Shown here piece by piece: positions 33,867 to 42,737 of a DNA stretch of 64,000 nucleotides. Where the stretch lies: the NCBI GenBank assembly GCA_002433025.1, contig DJGZ01000041.1, forward strand, positions 62,001 to 126,000, read 5' to 3'. The notes beneath the pieces are model-generated. The model saw only the letters and a list, made by a program, of their open reading frames with translations, did not search any database and was not told the origin of the DNA. The translations under genes and the position numbers were made by a program. Origin of the DNA: Bacteroidales bacterium UBA5833. GTDB taxonomy: Bacteria; Bacteroidota; Bacteroidia; Bacteroidales; Lentimicrobiaceae. How positions within the stretch are numbered: position 1 is the stretch's first letter; each line of letters opens with the position of its first letter.

Positions 33867-36554
33867 TCAGCGGATGATGATGCGCTGATTCAGTTGCTGA
33901 AGTCCGTCGGAGAGGCTCACCAGATAAATTCCTGCAGGCAGGTGTGAGAGATCAATGGTTTTCAGTAAGCCAGCATTGCTGCCACTGACCTTTTCGGCAT
34001 AAACTACATTGCCAAGCAGTGATGTCACCCTGATACTGACTTCGGCACCGGTAAGTTTCGGCGAATTCAGTGTAAACAATCCATCTGAGGGATTGGGGTA
34101 CACCCTGAATGAGGATGATGGCCGGCTGGCAGGTTTTACCGGGGTGGTATTGGTGATGCTGATATTGTCAATAAATACGTTATCGCCTTCTCCCTGGGTT
34201 TTATCCGAGAAACGGGTAGCGCTCTGCAATACAATATCAAATACCTGTCCAGCATAGGCTGACAAATCAAATATCAGGGTTCTCCATTCATCGGCGGCTG
34301 CCGTTGTGGGGTTGAAATCCGTATTGCCATCCAGATCGGCCACCTGCTCACCGTTTGCCACGACCCTGAACCAGGAGAATTTCGGGCCCAGGCTGTAGGT
34401 CTGTTTGAGGTCGAGCTGCAGGGCCACATTGCCCATGCCGGTAGCATCCACACCACAGATATAAGCCTTACCATGGAAGGCAAGATTGCTTTCCCAGGCC
34501 TGCGTGGCCGTTCCGGAAGTCGGGCTTCCCGACCATCCGGTCGGAACCGGGTCACCGTGGAAATGGATACCAAAATTACTCTGGTTGGCAGAACGTACAT
34601 CGATCTTTGACTGGGACTTAATGGTATCCCAAACCATAAATACTCCGGAGGTTCCATCTTCCATATCAACACTGAATGTTGGGATGGCCCCGTTGACATA
34701 AATCAGGTTTTCATAGCTCCCCGATGCAGCGCCATGCAGGTTGGCAGCGGTTAAGCTTACCGAATATGCGCCCGGCATTGAAAAACTGATCTGCGGATTC
34801 TGCGAAGTACTGCTTGTTCCGTTGACGAACGAAAACGTTTCCGGCGTAATAGCCCACTCCCATGAATTCGGGTTGTAGAGCGAATTGTCAGAGAGTGTTA
34901 CTTCATCAAAAATACAGGGAGATGAATCAGAGACACCAACAAAAATGTATGGAGCAGGGGTATTGGTTGCAGTGATATAGTCATCAAGGAACAGGGTGTT
35001 TGTGCCAAAGGCGTTGGTTACTGTAAGGGTCACATCATAAACGCCGGGAGAATTGAATTTGATATTTGAGGGGTGTTGCTGTGTTGAGGTAGCCGGCGTT
35101 CCGCCCTGGAAGGTCCATTGCCAGGTGGAGGGCACCCCTGTTGAGAGATCAGTGAAGTTTACTCCGCCTCCGGGAAGAATGGTTGTTACCGGAGTGCTGA
35201 AGTTTGCCGTTGGCTGAAACGGAGTATTGGCAGCGGCCCTGTATGCGTTGATTCTTCCCGATCCAAGCTGACCGGTATAATCAGGATTTGCGGCATAAAC
35301 ATCATCGGCGGTATTTTTCATAATTGTTTCAACCTGGGCAGGAGTAAGAGCCGGGTTGATTGACAGAATCAAACCGGCAAGGCCGGAGGCAACAGGAGTG
35401 GCCATGGAGGTACCGGCCATCAGGTCATAGTTGCCGTAAGTTCCCGTATTGAAGGTTGTACTTAGCAATCCGCCCGGCCCGGGGCTGGCGTATCCGCCAG
35501 GAGCGCATAAATCAACCGTAGTCCCGAAATTTGAGAAATCGCTCTTTACGTCATTGCTGTTGGTTGAAGCAATTGATATAACATTATTATAACCGGATGG
35601 ATAGTGGGCAGTTGAAACATTGTCGTTTCCGGCTGAGGCCAGCAATACAATGCCCATGTTGTATATGGAATTAATAAGGTTCTGATTGGTGGCTGAATAG
35701 CCCGGCCCTCCCCATGACATGCTGATCACATCGGCCCCGTTGTTGGCAGCCCACTGTATGCCCGGATAGCCATAAATTCCGTTGGCGTTGGTATTGTTAG
35801 CCGCCTTAACAGCGATGATGCTGACATTGTACCCGATGGAGGCCACTCCGATATTATTGTCGGTAATGGCGGCAGCCAGACCGGCGCAGTGGGTTCCGTG
35901 CGACCAGTCGAACGGGTCTCCTGTGGTTGGCGGATTGGCGTCGCCCGTATTGTAATAGGTGTCACGCTGTGCAACAATTTTAGCGGCCAGATCAGGATGA
36001 TTAACCCATACGGCATTGTCGACTATGGCCACTTTGATATCGGCAGATCCTTTGGAAATGTCCCAGGCCTGTTCAGCCTGTATCACATCCAGGTGCCAGT
36101 TCCAGTTGTTGGGGCCGTTGTATAGATTATAGAGCGAATCATTGGGAACATAATGAATATAATCCATTGGCACTTTCTCCACATACTCAAGCGCCTGCTC
36201 CATTCCAAGCCTTTGTATCACATCATTGATTTTATCGAAATCTGCAATTTCCAGCATAAAAGTCCTGAGCAGTTTATGGTCATTGTTCAGGTAAAAAGGG
36301 CGGCTCATTTCCTTTAACCTGTATTGCGACTGCAGCGCAGCAACAAAAGGTATCTGGTTGAAATCAACCGAATTGTCACTCCTGACAGCAATATTCAGGT
36401 TGACATCATCTTTGAATTTGAAATAAATCCTTCCGTCCTGGTAATACTTGTCGAAGGTTTGACCAAAGAGATTCATTCCGGCAAAAAGTACCAGAACAAA
36501 AAGCATAAGCACGCTCCTGGCGGCAAAAGAGGCAGTGTAGGGTTTTGTTTTCAT
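33867..36554 (-). CDS. T9SS-secreted S8 (subtilisin-like) protease with PKD domains
   Basis: An 895-residue exported serine protease. The start was set at the ATG at 36554 (MKTKPYTASF), which begins the signal peptide; another ATG nine codons upstream (36581) is possible. After a propeptide (to about residue 130) comes the subtilase domain with D179 in VAIVDNAV, H219 in SHGTHCAG and S383 in MAGTSMATP. Two PKD-type beta domains follow (about 440-530 and 535-620), then a jelly-roll-like segment, and a C-terminal T9SS sorting domain (FRVYPNPSDGLFTLN ... GIYLVSL). It is the first of three consecutive secreted proteases. A possible minus-strand -7 box (TATTTTTG) lies at 36725-36732, too far to be sure. 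Confidence 0.93.
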   Translation of the reverse strand: MKTKPYTASFAARSVLMLFVLVLFAGMNLFGQTFDKYYQDGRIYFKFKDDVNLNIAVRSDNSVDFNQIPFVAALQSQYRLKEMSRPFYLNNDHKLLRTFMLEIADFDKINDVIQRLGMEQALEYVEKVPMDYIHYVPNDSLYNLYNGPNNWNWHLDVIQAEQAWDISKGSADIKVAIVDNAVWVNHPDLAAKIVAQRDTYYNTGDANPPTTGDPFDWSHGTHCAGLAAAITDNNIGVASIGYNVSIIAVKAANNTNANGIYGYPGIQWAANNGADVISMSWGGPGYSATNQNLINSIYNMGIVLLASAGNDNVSTAHYPSGYNNVISIASTNSNDVKSDFSNFGTTVDLCAPGGYASPGPGGLLSTTFNTGTYGNYDLMAGTSMATPVASGLAGLILSINPALTPAQVETIMKNTADDVYAANPDYTGQLGSGRINAYRAAANTPFQPTANFSTPVTTILPGGGVNFTDLSTGVPSTWQWTFQGGTPATSTQQHPSNIKFNSPGVYDVTLTVTNAFGTNTLFLDDYITATNTPAPYIFVGVSDSSPCIFDEVTLSDNSLYNPNSWEWAITPETFSFVNGTSSTSQNPQISFSMPGAYSVSLTAANLHGAASGSYENLIYVNGAIPTFSVDMEDGTSGVFMVWDTIKSQSKIDVRSANQSNFGIHFHGDPVPTGWSGSPTSGTATQAWESNLAFHGKAYICGVDATGMGNVALQLDLKQTYSLGPKFSWFRVVANGEQVADLDGNTDFNPTTAAADEWRTLIFDLSAYAGQVFDIVLQSATRFSDKTQGEGDNVFIDNISITNTTPVKPASRPSSSFRVYPNPSDGLFTLNSPKLTGAEVSIRVTSLLGNVVYAEKVSGSNAGLLKTIDLSHLPAGIYLVSLSDGLQQLNQRIIIR

Positions 36555-36581
36555 AAACAGGAAATAAGTAATTGATTGCAT

Positions 36582-36909
36582 TTTGGAATTTCAGGATTCA
36601 AACGGCCTGGTGGCAGCACTGAGTCTTCCCTGCTTAAAACCATTAAGTAACAGGTTTTGTTGCGGCATGTCAGAAAGGTTTTAAGGTTATCCTCCTGAAT
36701 CACACCTGGTTCAGATCAGCAGGCCAAAAATAGAAAAAAACATCGTTCAGATGACAGAAACCCTCAAAATAATGCGGGTGATCAGCTTTTTATGAAATTA
36801 GGAAGATCATATCCCATAAAACAGAGGCCAACTGGTCAGGCTATTGCAATCAACCTAAATTTATACCTTTGCACAAGATCAGGAATTAAATCAAGAAAGG
36901 GAAATAATC
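36582..36909. other. Divergent intergenic region between the S8 protease and hutI
   Basis: No gene. It must hold promoters for both directions; the hutI promoter is clear (listed), the S8 one is not. Confidence 0.6.
36844..36871 (+). promoter_or_regulatory. Promoter of hutI
   Basis: TTG (36844-36846) and TACCTTTG (36864-36871) are 17 bases apart, fitting the Bacteroidota promoter form. The box ends 38 bases before the hutI ATG. Confidence 0.65.
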
Positions 36910-38175
36910 ATGCCGGAAACCAATAATTTATTGATTATCAACATCAAATCCCTGAATGGGATTGACGACGGCGAGGTGCTTTTCAGAGCCGGGAAAGAAA
37001 TGTCGGCCTTTGAAAGGCTTGAGGATGCCTGGCTTCTGACCGAAGGAAGCATCATCAGGGATTTCGGGCAGATGAACCAATTCGATCAGGTTTTGTACGA
37101 AGAGCCGGGGGTAAGGATCATTGATGCGAGGGGCCGGATGGTATTTCCGTCTTTCTGCGATTCACATACCCACCTGGTTTATGCGGGCAGCCGCGAAATT
37201 GAATATGTAGATAAGATCAGGGGCCTTTCATACGAAGAAATCGCCAAACGGGGCGGTGGCATCCTCAATTCCTCCAGGCGGCTGCACGAAGCATCGGAAG
37301 AAGAACTGGTTGAACAAGCGCTTGAACGCCTGAATGAAATTATTTCATTCGGAACCGGCGCCGTGGAAATCAAGAGCGGATATGGCCTGAACACTGCCGA
37401 TGAACTTAAAATGCTGCGGGTAATCCAACGCCTGAGGATGCTCAGCCCGCTCACCATCAAATCAACTTTCCTCGGTGCTCATGCAGTACCTGCGGAATAC
37501 AAAGGCAAGCAGGGCGAATATGTTGACCTGATTATCAATGAAATGATTCCCCAGGTGTCTGCGGCCAATCTGGCTGATTACATAGATGTATTCTGCGACA
37601 GGGGATTTTTCACCCCCGACGAGACTGAACGCATCCTGATGGCAGGCATCAAATACGGCCTGCGTCCGAAAATCCACGCCAATGAACTTGATTATTCGGG
37701 TGGCATACAGGTAGGTGTAAAATACGATGCGCTTTCTGTTGATCACCTTGAATATACCGGTGATGAAGAAATTGCGGCCCTGATGGATTCGGAAACCATG
37801 CCTACCCTGCTTCCGGGAGCCGCATTTTTCCTCAATATGGTGCATGCGCCGGCCCGTAAAATGATAGAAGCCGGGCTTCCCATTGCACTGGCGAGTGATT
37901 TCAATCCCGGCTCCTCCCCTTCCGGCAATATGCAACTGATTCTTTCAATGGGCTGCATCATGTTCCGGATGACCCCCGAAGAATCATTCAATGCCTGCAC
38001 CATCAACGGTGCTTATGCCATGGGCATCAGCGACCAGTACGGCAGTATTGCCAGGGGCAAAAAGGCAAACTTTTTCATTACCAGGCCCATACCGACCATC
38101 GAATTTATGCCCTATGCCTACGGCAGCAACAAGGCAGAAACCACGGTGCTGAACGGGAAAATCATCAATCAGTGA
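36910..38175 (+). CDS. hutI: Imidazolonepropionase
   Basis: A 421-residue amidohydrolase that opens the ring of 4-imidazolone-5-propanoate to N-formimino-L-glutamate, the third step of histidine breakdown. The metal-binding motif HxH is in CDSHTHLVYAG, further ligands are in HANELDYSGG and SVDHLEYTG, and the catalytic aspartate lies in LASDFNPGSSP. Length is normal. The next gene, 110 bases on, encodes the enzyme that uses its product, so the two form a pathway unit; hutH and hutU are not in the window. A good promoter lies directly before it. Confidence 0.95.
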   Translation: MPETNNLLIINIKSLNGIDDGEVLFRAGKEMSAFERLEDAWLLTEGSIIRDFGQMNQFDQVLYEEPGVRIIDARGRMVFPSFCDSHTHLVYAGSREIEYVDKIRGLSYEEIAKRGGGILNSSRRLHEASEEELVEQALERLNEIISFGTGAVEIKSGYGLNTADELKMLRVIQRLRMLSPLTIKSTFLGAHAVPAEYKGKQGEYVDLIINEMIPQVSAANLADYIDVFCDRGFFTPDETERILMAGIKYGLRPKIHANELDYSGGIQVGVKYDALSVDHLEYTGDEEIAALMDSETMPTLLPGAAFFLNMVHAPARKMIEAGLPIALASDFNPGSSPSGNMQLILSMGCIMFRMTPEESFNACTINGAYAMGISDQYGSIARGKKANFFITRPIPTIEFMPYAYGSNKAETTVLNGKIINQ

Positions 38176-38285
38176 TACTCCTTTCTGCATCAGCCTGCGG
38201 CCAACCGATGAATCCGGTTATCCGGCGGTATAAATGCACTGATTATCTGAAAGTAAAAATTAATTAATAGCTAAAATTCAACTCA

Positions 38286-39974
38286 ATGAAACAGATTATC
38301 GAATGCGTGCCAAATTTCAGCGAGGGGCGCGACATGGCTGTGATACAGCAAATCACCGATCAGATAAAAACCGTGGAAGGCGTCAGGTTACTGGATGTTG
38401 ATCCCGGTGCGGCTACCAACCGTACGGTAGTCACCATAGCCGGAGAGCCGGAGCAGGTGATTGAAGCTGCATTCAGGGCGGTAAAGAAGGCGATGGAAGT
38501 GATTGACATGAGCAAACACTCGGGTGCCCATCCGCGGTTCGGAGCCACCGACGTATGTCCGTTGGTGCCCATTGCCAATATCACGATGGAAGAAACGGTG
38601 AAATATGCACACCTGTTGGGTGAACGCATCGGTAAAGAACTTGGGATTCCAGTATATTGCTATGAAGAAGCGGCCAGGATTCCTGAGCGCCGCAACCTGG
38701 CTTATTGCCGTTCAGGTGAATATGAAGGGCTTTCGCAAAAGCTCAGCGATCCCGCCTGGCGACCTGATTTCGGCCCGGCACAGTTCCTGCCCAAAACCGG
38801 CGCGGTCGCCGTTGGGGCGCGCGACTTTCTTGTAGCTTACAATGTAAATCTCAATACCACCTCAACAAGACGCGCCAACGCCGTAGCTTTCGATATCCGT
38901 GAGAAAGGACGCCCCATGCGTGAAGGGAATCCGGTAACCGGAAAAATCGTCAAGGATGAGAAAGGCAACCCTGTAAATATTCCGGGATCGCTCAAGGCCT
39001 GCAAAGCCATCGGCTGGTTCATCGAGGAATACGGAATCGCCCAGGTTTCGATCAACCTCACCAACATCAGCATTACCCCGGTACATGTTGCTTTTGAAGA
39101 AGCCTGTAAAAAAGCGCAGGAACGCGGAATGCGCGTCACCGGGTCCGAAATTGTGGGGCTGGCGCCGCTTAAAGTTTTCACCGATGCCGGCAAGTACTTC
39201 CTTAAAAAACAAAACCGCTCGGTTGGCGTTTCAGAGGCCGAACTGATCAGGATTGCCGTGAAGTCCATGGGCCTTGATGACCTCAAACCGTTCAATCCGG
39301 AAGAAAAAATCATAGAGTACGTGCTACAGGAAAAAACCGGCAGGTTGCTGATGGATATGACCTGTTCGGCTTTTGCCGATGAAACGGCTTCCGAATCACC
39401 CGCCCCCGGCGGAGGATCAATCGCTGCATACATGGGAGCCCTGGGCGTTTCACTCGGAACAATGGTCGCCAATCTCTCCTCGCACAAGCCGGGTTGGGAT
39501 GACCGCTGGGAAGAATTTTCAGACTGGGCCGAAAAAGGGCAGGTGCTTAAAGATGAGCTGATCAGGCTTGTAGATGAGGACACCAACGCCTTTAACAGGA
39601 TTATGGATGCCTTCGGACTGCCCAAAGGAAGCGAGCATGAAAAAGCAGCCCGGACTGAAGCCATTCAGGAGGCAACCCGCTATGCCATTGAAATCCCTTT
39701 CAGGGTGATGAAGAAATCCTTTGAAACCATGGAAATCCTCAAAGCCATGGCTGAAACCGGAAACCCGAATTCAGTATCTGATGCCGGGGTGGGCGCCCTT
39801 GCAGCGCGTTCAGCCGTAATGGGTGCATTTCTGAATGTAAAAATCAATGCTGCCGGGCTGAATGATAAAGCATTTGTCGCTTCCGTGATCGCTGAGGGCG
39901 CTGAAATAGAACGTAATGCAAGACTGATGGAAGAACATATCCTGGAGATTGTCAATCAGAAAATCAACGCCTGA
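38286..39974 (+). CDS. ftcD: Bifunctional glutamate formiminotransferase / formimino-THF cyclodeaminase
   Basis: A 562-residue fusion enzyme. The N-terminal formiminotransferase part (two subdomains, about residues 1-300; start KQIIECVPNFSEGRD, and HSGAHPRFGATDVCPLVP) moves the formimino group from formiminoglutamate to tetrahydrofolate. The C-terminal cyclodeaminase part (about 350-562; SPAPGGGSIAAYMGALG and NPNSVSDAGVGALAARSA) then releases ammonia and yields 5,10-methenyl-THF. The fused form is also known from animals and other Bacteroidota. It follows hutI on the same strand and is closed by a strong terminator. Together they link histidine catabolism to the one-carbon pool. Confidence 0.95.
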   Translation: MKQIIECVPNFSEGRDMAVIQQITDQIKTVEGVRLLDVDPGAATNRTVVTIAGEPEQVIEAAFRAVKKAMEVIDMSKHSGAHPRFGATDVCPLVPIANITMEETVKYAHLLGERIGKELGIPVYCYEEAARIPERRNLAYCRSGEYEGLSQKLSDPAWRPDFGPAQFLPKTGAVAVGARDFLVAYNVNLNTTSTRRANAVAFDIREKGRPMREGNPVTGKIVKDEKGNPVNIPGSLKACKAIGWFIEEYGIAQVSINLTNISITPVHVAFEEACKKAQERGMRVTGSEIVGLAPLKVFTDAGKYFLKKQNRSVGVSEAELIRIAVKSMGLDDLKPFNPEEKIIEYVLQEKTGRLLMDMTCSAFADETASESPAPGGGSIAAYMGALGVSLGTMVANLSSHKPGWDDRWEEFSDWAEKGQVLKDELIRLVDEDTNAFNRIMDAFGLPKGSEHEKAARTEAIQEATRYAIEIPFRVMKKSFETMEILKAMAETGNPNSVSDAGVGALAARSAVMGAFLNVKINAAGLNDKAFVASVIAEGAEIERNARLMEEHILEIVNQKINA

Positions 39975-39981
39975 GAAAAAC

Positions 39982-40019
39982 AATAACCCGCTGCATCCGT
40001 TCAGATGCGGCGGGTTATT
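39982..40019 (+). terminator. Terminator after ftcD
   Basis: A 16-base stem (AATAACCCGCTGCATC against GATGCGGCGGGTTATT, with one G-T pair) around a six-base loop, starting eight bases past the ftcD stop. The T run is weak, but the stem is very stable. Confidence 0.8.
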
Positions 40020-40034
40020 CAATTTTCAAACACC

Positions 40035-40685
40035 ATGAACCACGAACTTTTCACCATCGCAGTCCTTTACTTCACCTCCTTCTTTGCCATCATCAACCCA
40101 CTGGGTGTAATGCCGGTGTTCATGACAATGACCGCAGACCTTACGGATAAACAGCGTAAGAAAACTGCGCTCAAGGCGGTATTCACGGCATTCATTACAT
40201 TGCTGCTTTTTGCTTTCAGCGGACAGCTGATGTTCAGGTTTTTTGGCATTTCGGTCGACGGTTTCAGGGTTGTCGGCGGGATCATTTTTTTCATCATGGG
40301 CTTCGACCTTCTGCAGGCCAGAATCAGCAAGATAAAAATGGATGAGGAAATGGTTAAGAAGTATGTGGATGACATCTCCGTTACACCGCTGGGAATACCG
40401 ATTATTGCCGGGCCCGGGGCAATTACAAACGCTATTGTCCTGATGGAAGACAGCGCCCACCTGTCCCTCAAAGTTATTCTTATCCTGACCATTATCATCA
40501 CCCTTGGCCTTACATACGTTGTATTGCTTGGCGCCGGGAAAATCGGCAGGCTGCTGGGAGAAACCGGGAACAAAATCACCATGAAACTGATGGGATTGAT
40601 TATGATGGTGATTGCGGTGGAGTTTTTCTTCGCTGGTCTTAAACCAATTCTGCAGTCAATATTTCAGATTACCCCTGTTTCCTGA
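40035..40685 (+). CDS. MarC-family integral membrane protein
   Basis: A 216-residue membrane protein with about six hydrophobic helices, of the MarC/UPF0056 family, whose function is not settled. The ATG at 40035 was chosen because it starts the first helix; an upstream ATG at 40005 falls inside the ftcD terminator hairpin. Family features are NPLGVMPVFMTMT near the start, GGIIFFIMGFDLLQA, and the conserved TPLGIPIIAGPGAITNAI. It is followed by the HD-domain gene 44 bases on. Confidence 0.9.
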   Translation: MNHELFTIAVLYFTSFFAIINPLGVMPVFMTMTADLTDKQRKKTALKAVFTAFITLLLFAFSGQLMFRFFGISVDGFRVVGGIIFFIMGFDLLQARISKIKMDEEMVKKYVDDISVTPLGIPIIAGPGAITNAIVLMEDSAHLSLKVILILTIIITLGLTYVVLLGAGKIGRLLGETGNKITMKLMGLIMMVIAVEFFFAGLKPILQSIFQITPVS

Positions 40686-40729
40686 TCAAACAGTCAGAAA
40701 TCATTCAACCGGCATTTTCACTAATTCTT

Positions 40730-41356
40730 GTGAGCAGAAACTTTCCGGCTCAGCATTTTAAACCTGAAATCCTGAAAACCAAATTCAACATATCGTTCGG
40801 ACAGTTTAACCTTAAAGAGGGGCAATTTGACCATGCCAGTAGTTTGCATGGAATTATGCACACTTACAGGGTGATGAGCCATGTGATCCTTCTGGGAATA
40901 CAGACCGGAGTACTGGCCGAAGCCAGAAATGCATTCTTCGCTGCTTACATCCATGATATGGCCCGCAAGCATGACGGTTATTGTACACAACATGGCGCAG
41001 ATGCCGCTAATTTGAAACTGCCGGATTACATCAGCCTGTTTGCTGAAAACGGTGCATCAGCTGCCGACATCCTCACAATAGGCAAGGCTGTGACTTACCA
41101 TTCGCTTGGCAGGGAGGTCAGCAAAAACGACCCCGACTGGCTGACAGTGGCGCTGCTGAAGGATGCCGACGCCCTTGACCGGATCCGGCTTGGAGAGAAC
41201 GACCTCGATCCGGCATACCTGCGTATTCCTGAAACCCACCTGATGATTGAGCATGCAAGATCACTTTATTTTCTGACGTTCAATAGCCCGGTTGAAAACT
41301 TTGAAACCATTCTGGAAATGGCCATCAGCTTGCAGGATACAATCAAAAGAAGCTGA
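40730..41356 (+). CDS. HD-domain phosphohydrolase-like protein
   Basis: A 208-residue protein starting at a GTG. Metal ligands of the HD superfamily are visible: HGIMHTYRVM (first His), YIHDMARKHDG (the His-Asp pair) and LLKDADALDRIRL (the last Asp). A further conserved histidine appears in AVTYHSLG. The specific substrate is unknown; nucleotide or small phosphate-ester hydrolysis is likely. It lies 44 bases after marC and may be co-transcribed with it. Confidence 0.8.
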   Translation: MSRNFPAQHFKPEILKTKFNISFGQFNLKEGQFDHASSLHGIMHTYRVMSHVILLGIQTGVLAEARNAFFAAYIHDMARKHDGYCTQHGADAANLKLPDYISLFAENGASAADILTIGKAVTYHSLGREVSKNDPDWLTVALLKDADALDRIRLGENDLDPAYLRIPETHLMIEHARSLYFLTFNSPVENFETILEMAISLQDTIKRS

Positions 41357-41524
41357 ATTGCCGCGATTAAACTGAAAATACCGGTTGATTTTTACACTTT
41401 AGTTCCCAATGCCGGTTATTAACCTTTTCAGGTCGAATGCCTCCTTCAGGGAATAAAAACCTGCCTGTATTTAACCGGAATTCAATCTTTTCAGAAACTT
41501 CGCAGATACTGTCTATTTTGCATG

Positions 41525-41532
41525 TATCTTTG
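41525..41532 (+). promoter_or_regulatory. Possible -7 box of the KAS III gene
   Basis: TATCTTTG matches TAnnTTTG, 109 bases before the ATG. No -33 element was found at the right distance. Confidence 0.3.
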
Positions 41533-41641
41533 CAATATGAATTTTCACTGTTAAACTTCATATCCCGTCAGGGATTATCTTTGGTTTACCGGCGCGCATC
41601 AACAGCAGGTAAACCATATTTTTTAAAAAGCACCAGAAAAA

Positions 41642-42725
41642 ATGTCAAACAATATCTACGCTGTAATCACCGGTTCAGGCAGCTATCTGCCAACAAAACA
41701 AGTCCCGAACGCCGAATTCCTTAAAAATAATTTTCTTGAATCAAACGGTCAACCTATCAACAGGCCCAATGAAGAAATCATTTCGAAATTTCAACTGATC
41801 ACCGGGATTGATGAAAGACGCTATGTTGAAGACGACCTGGTTTGTTCGGATATCGCATTTTTTGCCGCAGAAAAGGCAATTGTCTCATCAGGAATCGACA
41901 AGGAAGCGCTGGATTACATCATTGTAGCCCATAATTTCGGTGATGTTAAGTTCGGGGGGGACCCATTCTGATTTTGTCCCGGCCCTGGCTTCCAGGGTAA
42001 AGCACCGGCTGGCGATCGAAAACCCGTTTACGGTTGCCTATGACCTGCCATTTGGCTGCCCGGGCTGGCTTCAGGCATTGATTCAGGCGAATTACTATAT
42101 TAAGTCGGGAGACGCTAAAAACATTCTTGTGATTGGTTCGGAAACGCTTTCCCGCATCAGCGACCCCCACGACCGTGACAGTATGATATATTCGGATGGC
42201 GCCGGTGCTGTGGTACTCAGTGCGGTTGAAAGTGCAACACCGGTGGGCATTCTCACCCATGTTACGCGTACCGACACCCTGGATCATGCCTATCTGTTGC
42301 GCATGTCCGGCTCATACAATCCTGAAGACAAGGGCAATGTTTACCTGAAAATGAATGGTCGTAAACTCTATGAATATGCATTGAAGACAGTACCCACTGC
42401 CATAAAAACTGCAATAGATAAAAGCGGTCTGCCTATAACCCACATTGAACGGATACTGATTCATCAGGCCAATGAAAAAATGGACGATGCCATTGTAAAC
42501 CGGCTTTATGAGCTTTACGGTATCTCAGAACGTCCTGAATTTTCGATGCCAATGACCATCTCCTGGCTCGGTAACAATTCCGTTGCAACCCTGCCTATTC
42601 TCTACGATCTGATTGTGAACAGGAAAGTGAATAATCACATGCTGAATCCGGGAGACCATTTCGTATTTGCCTCAGTTGGTGCCGGCATGCATGTGAATGC
42701 CATGGTTTACAGGATTCCGGACTAA
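41642..42725 (+). pseudogene. 3-oxoacyl-ACP synthase III-like gene, frameshifted at a G run
   Basis: A beta-ketoacyl-ACP synthase III (KAS III/FabH-like) gene split into two frames. The first frame runs from 41642 to 41971 (109 codons, SGSYLPTKQVPN ... GDVKFGG) and the second covers the rest to 42725. The break is at seven G's (41954-41960); with six G's the reading continues as FGG-THSDFVPALA in one protein of about 360 residues. All active residues are present in the second part: the cysteine in FGCPGW, H in ILIHQAN, and N in WLGNNSVA. So the gene is intact but for one base. It may be a real mutation, a phase-variable switch, or a homopolymer sequencing error. KAS III enzymes start fatty-acid chains or act in related condensing reactions. 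There is no fab cluster nearby, so a specialised role is possible. Confidence 0.85.
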
Positions 42726-42737
42726 ATATCCGGGCTT

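Noticed and set aside
38837..39664. 275-codon minus-strand open frame inside ftcD
   Set aside because: It is Ser-rich text antisense to a well-conserved enzyme, without any family motif.
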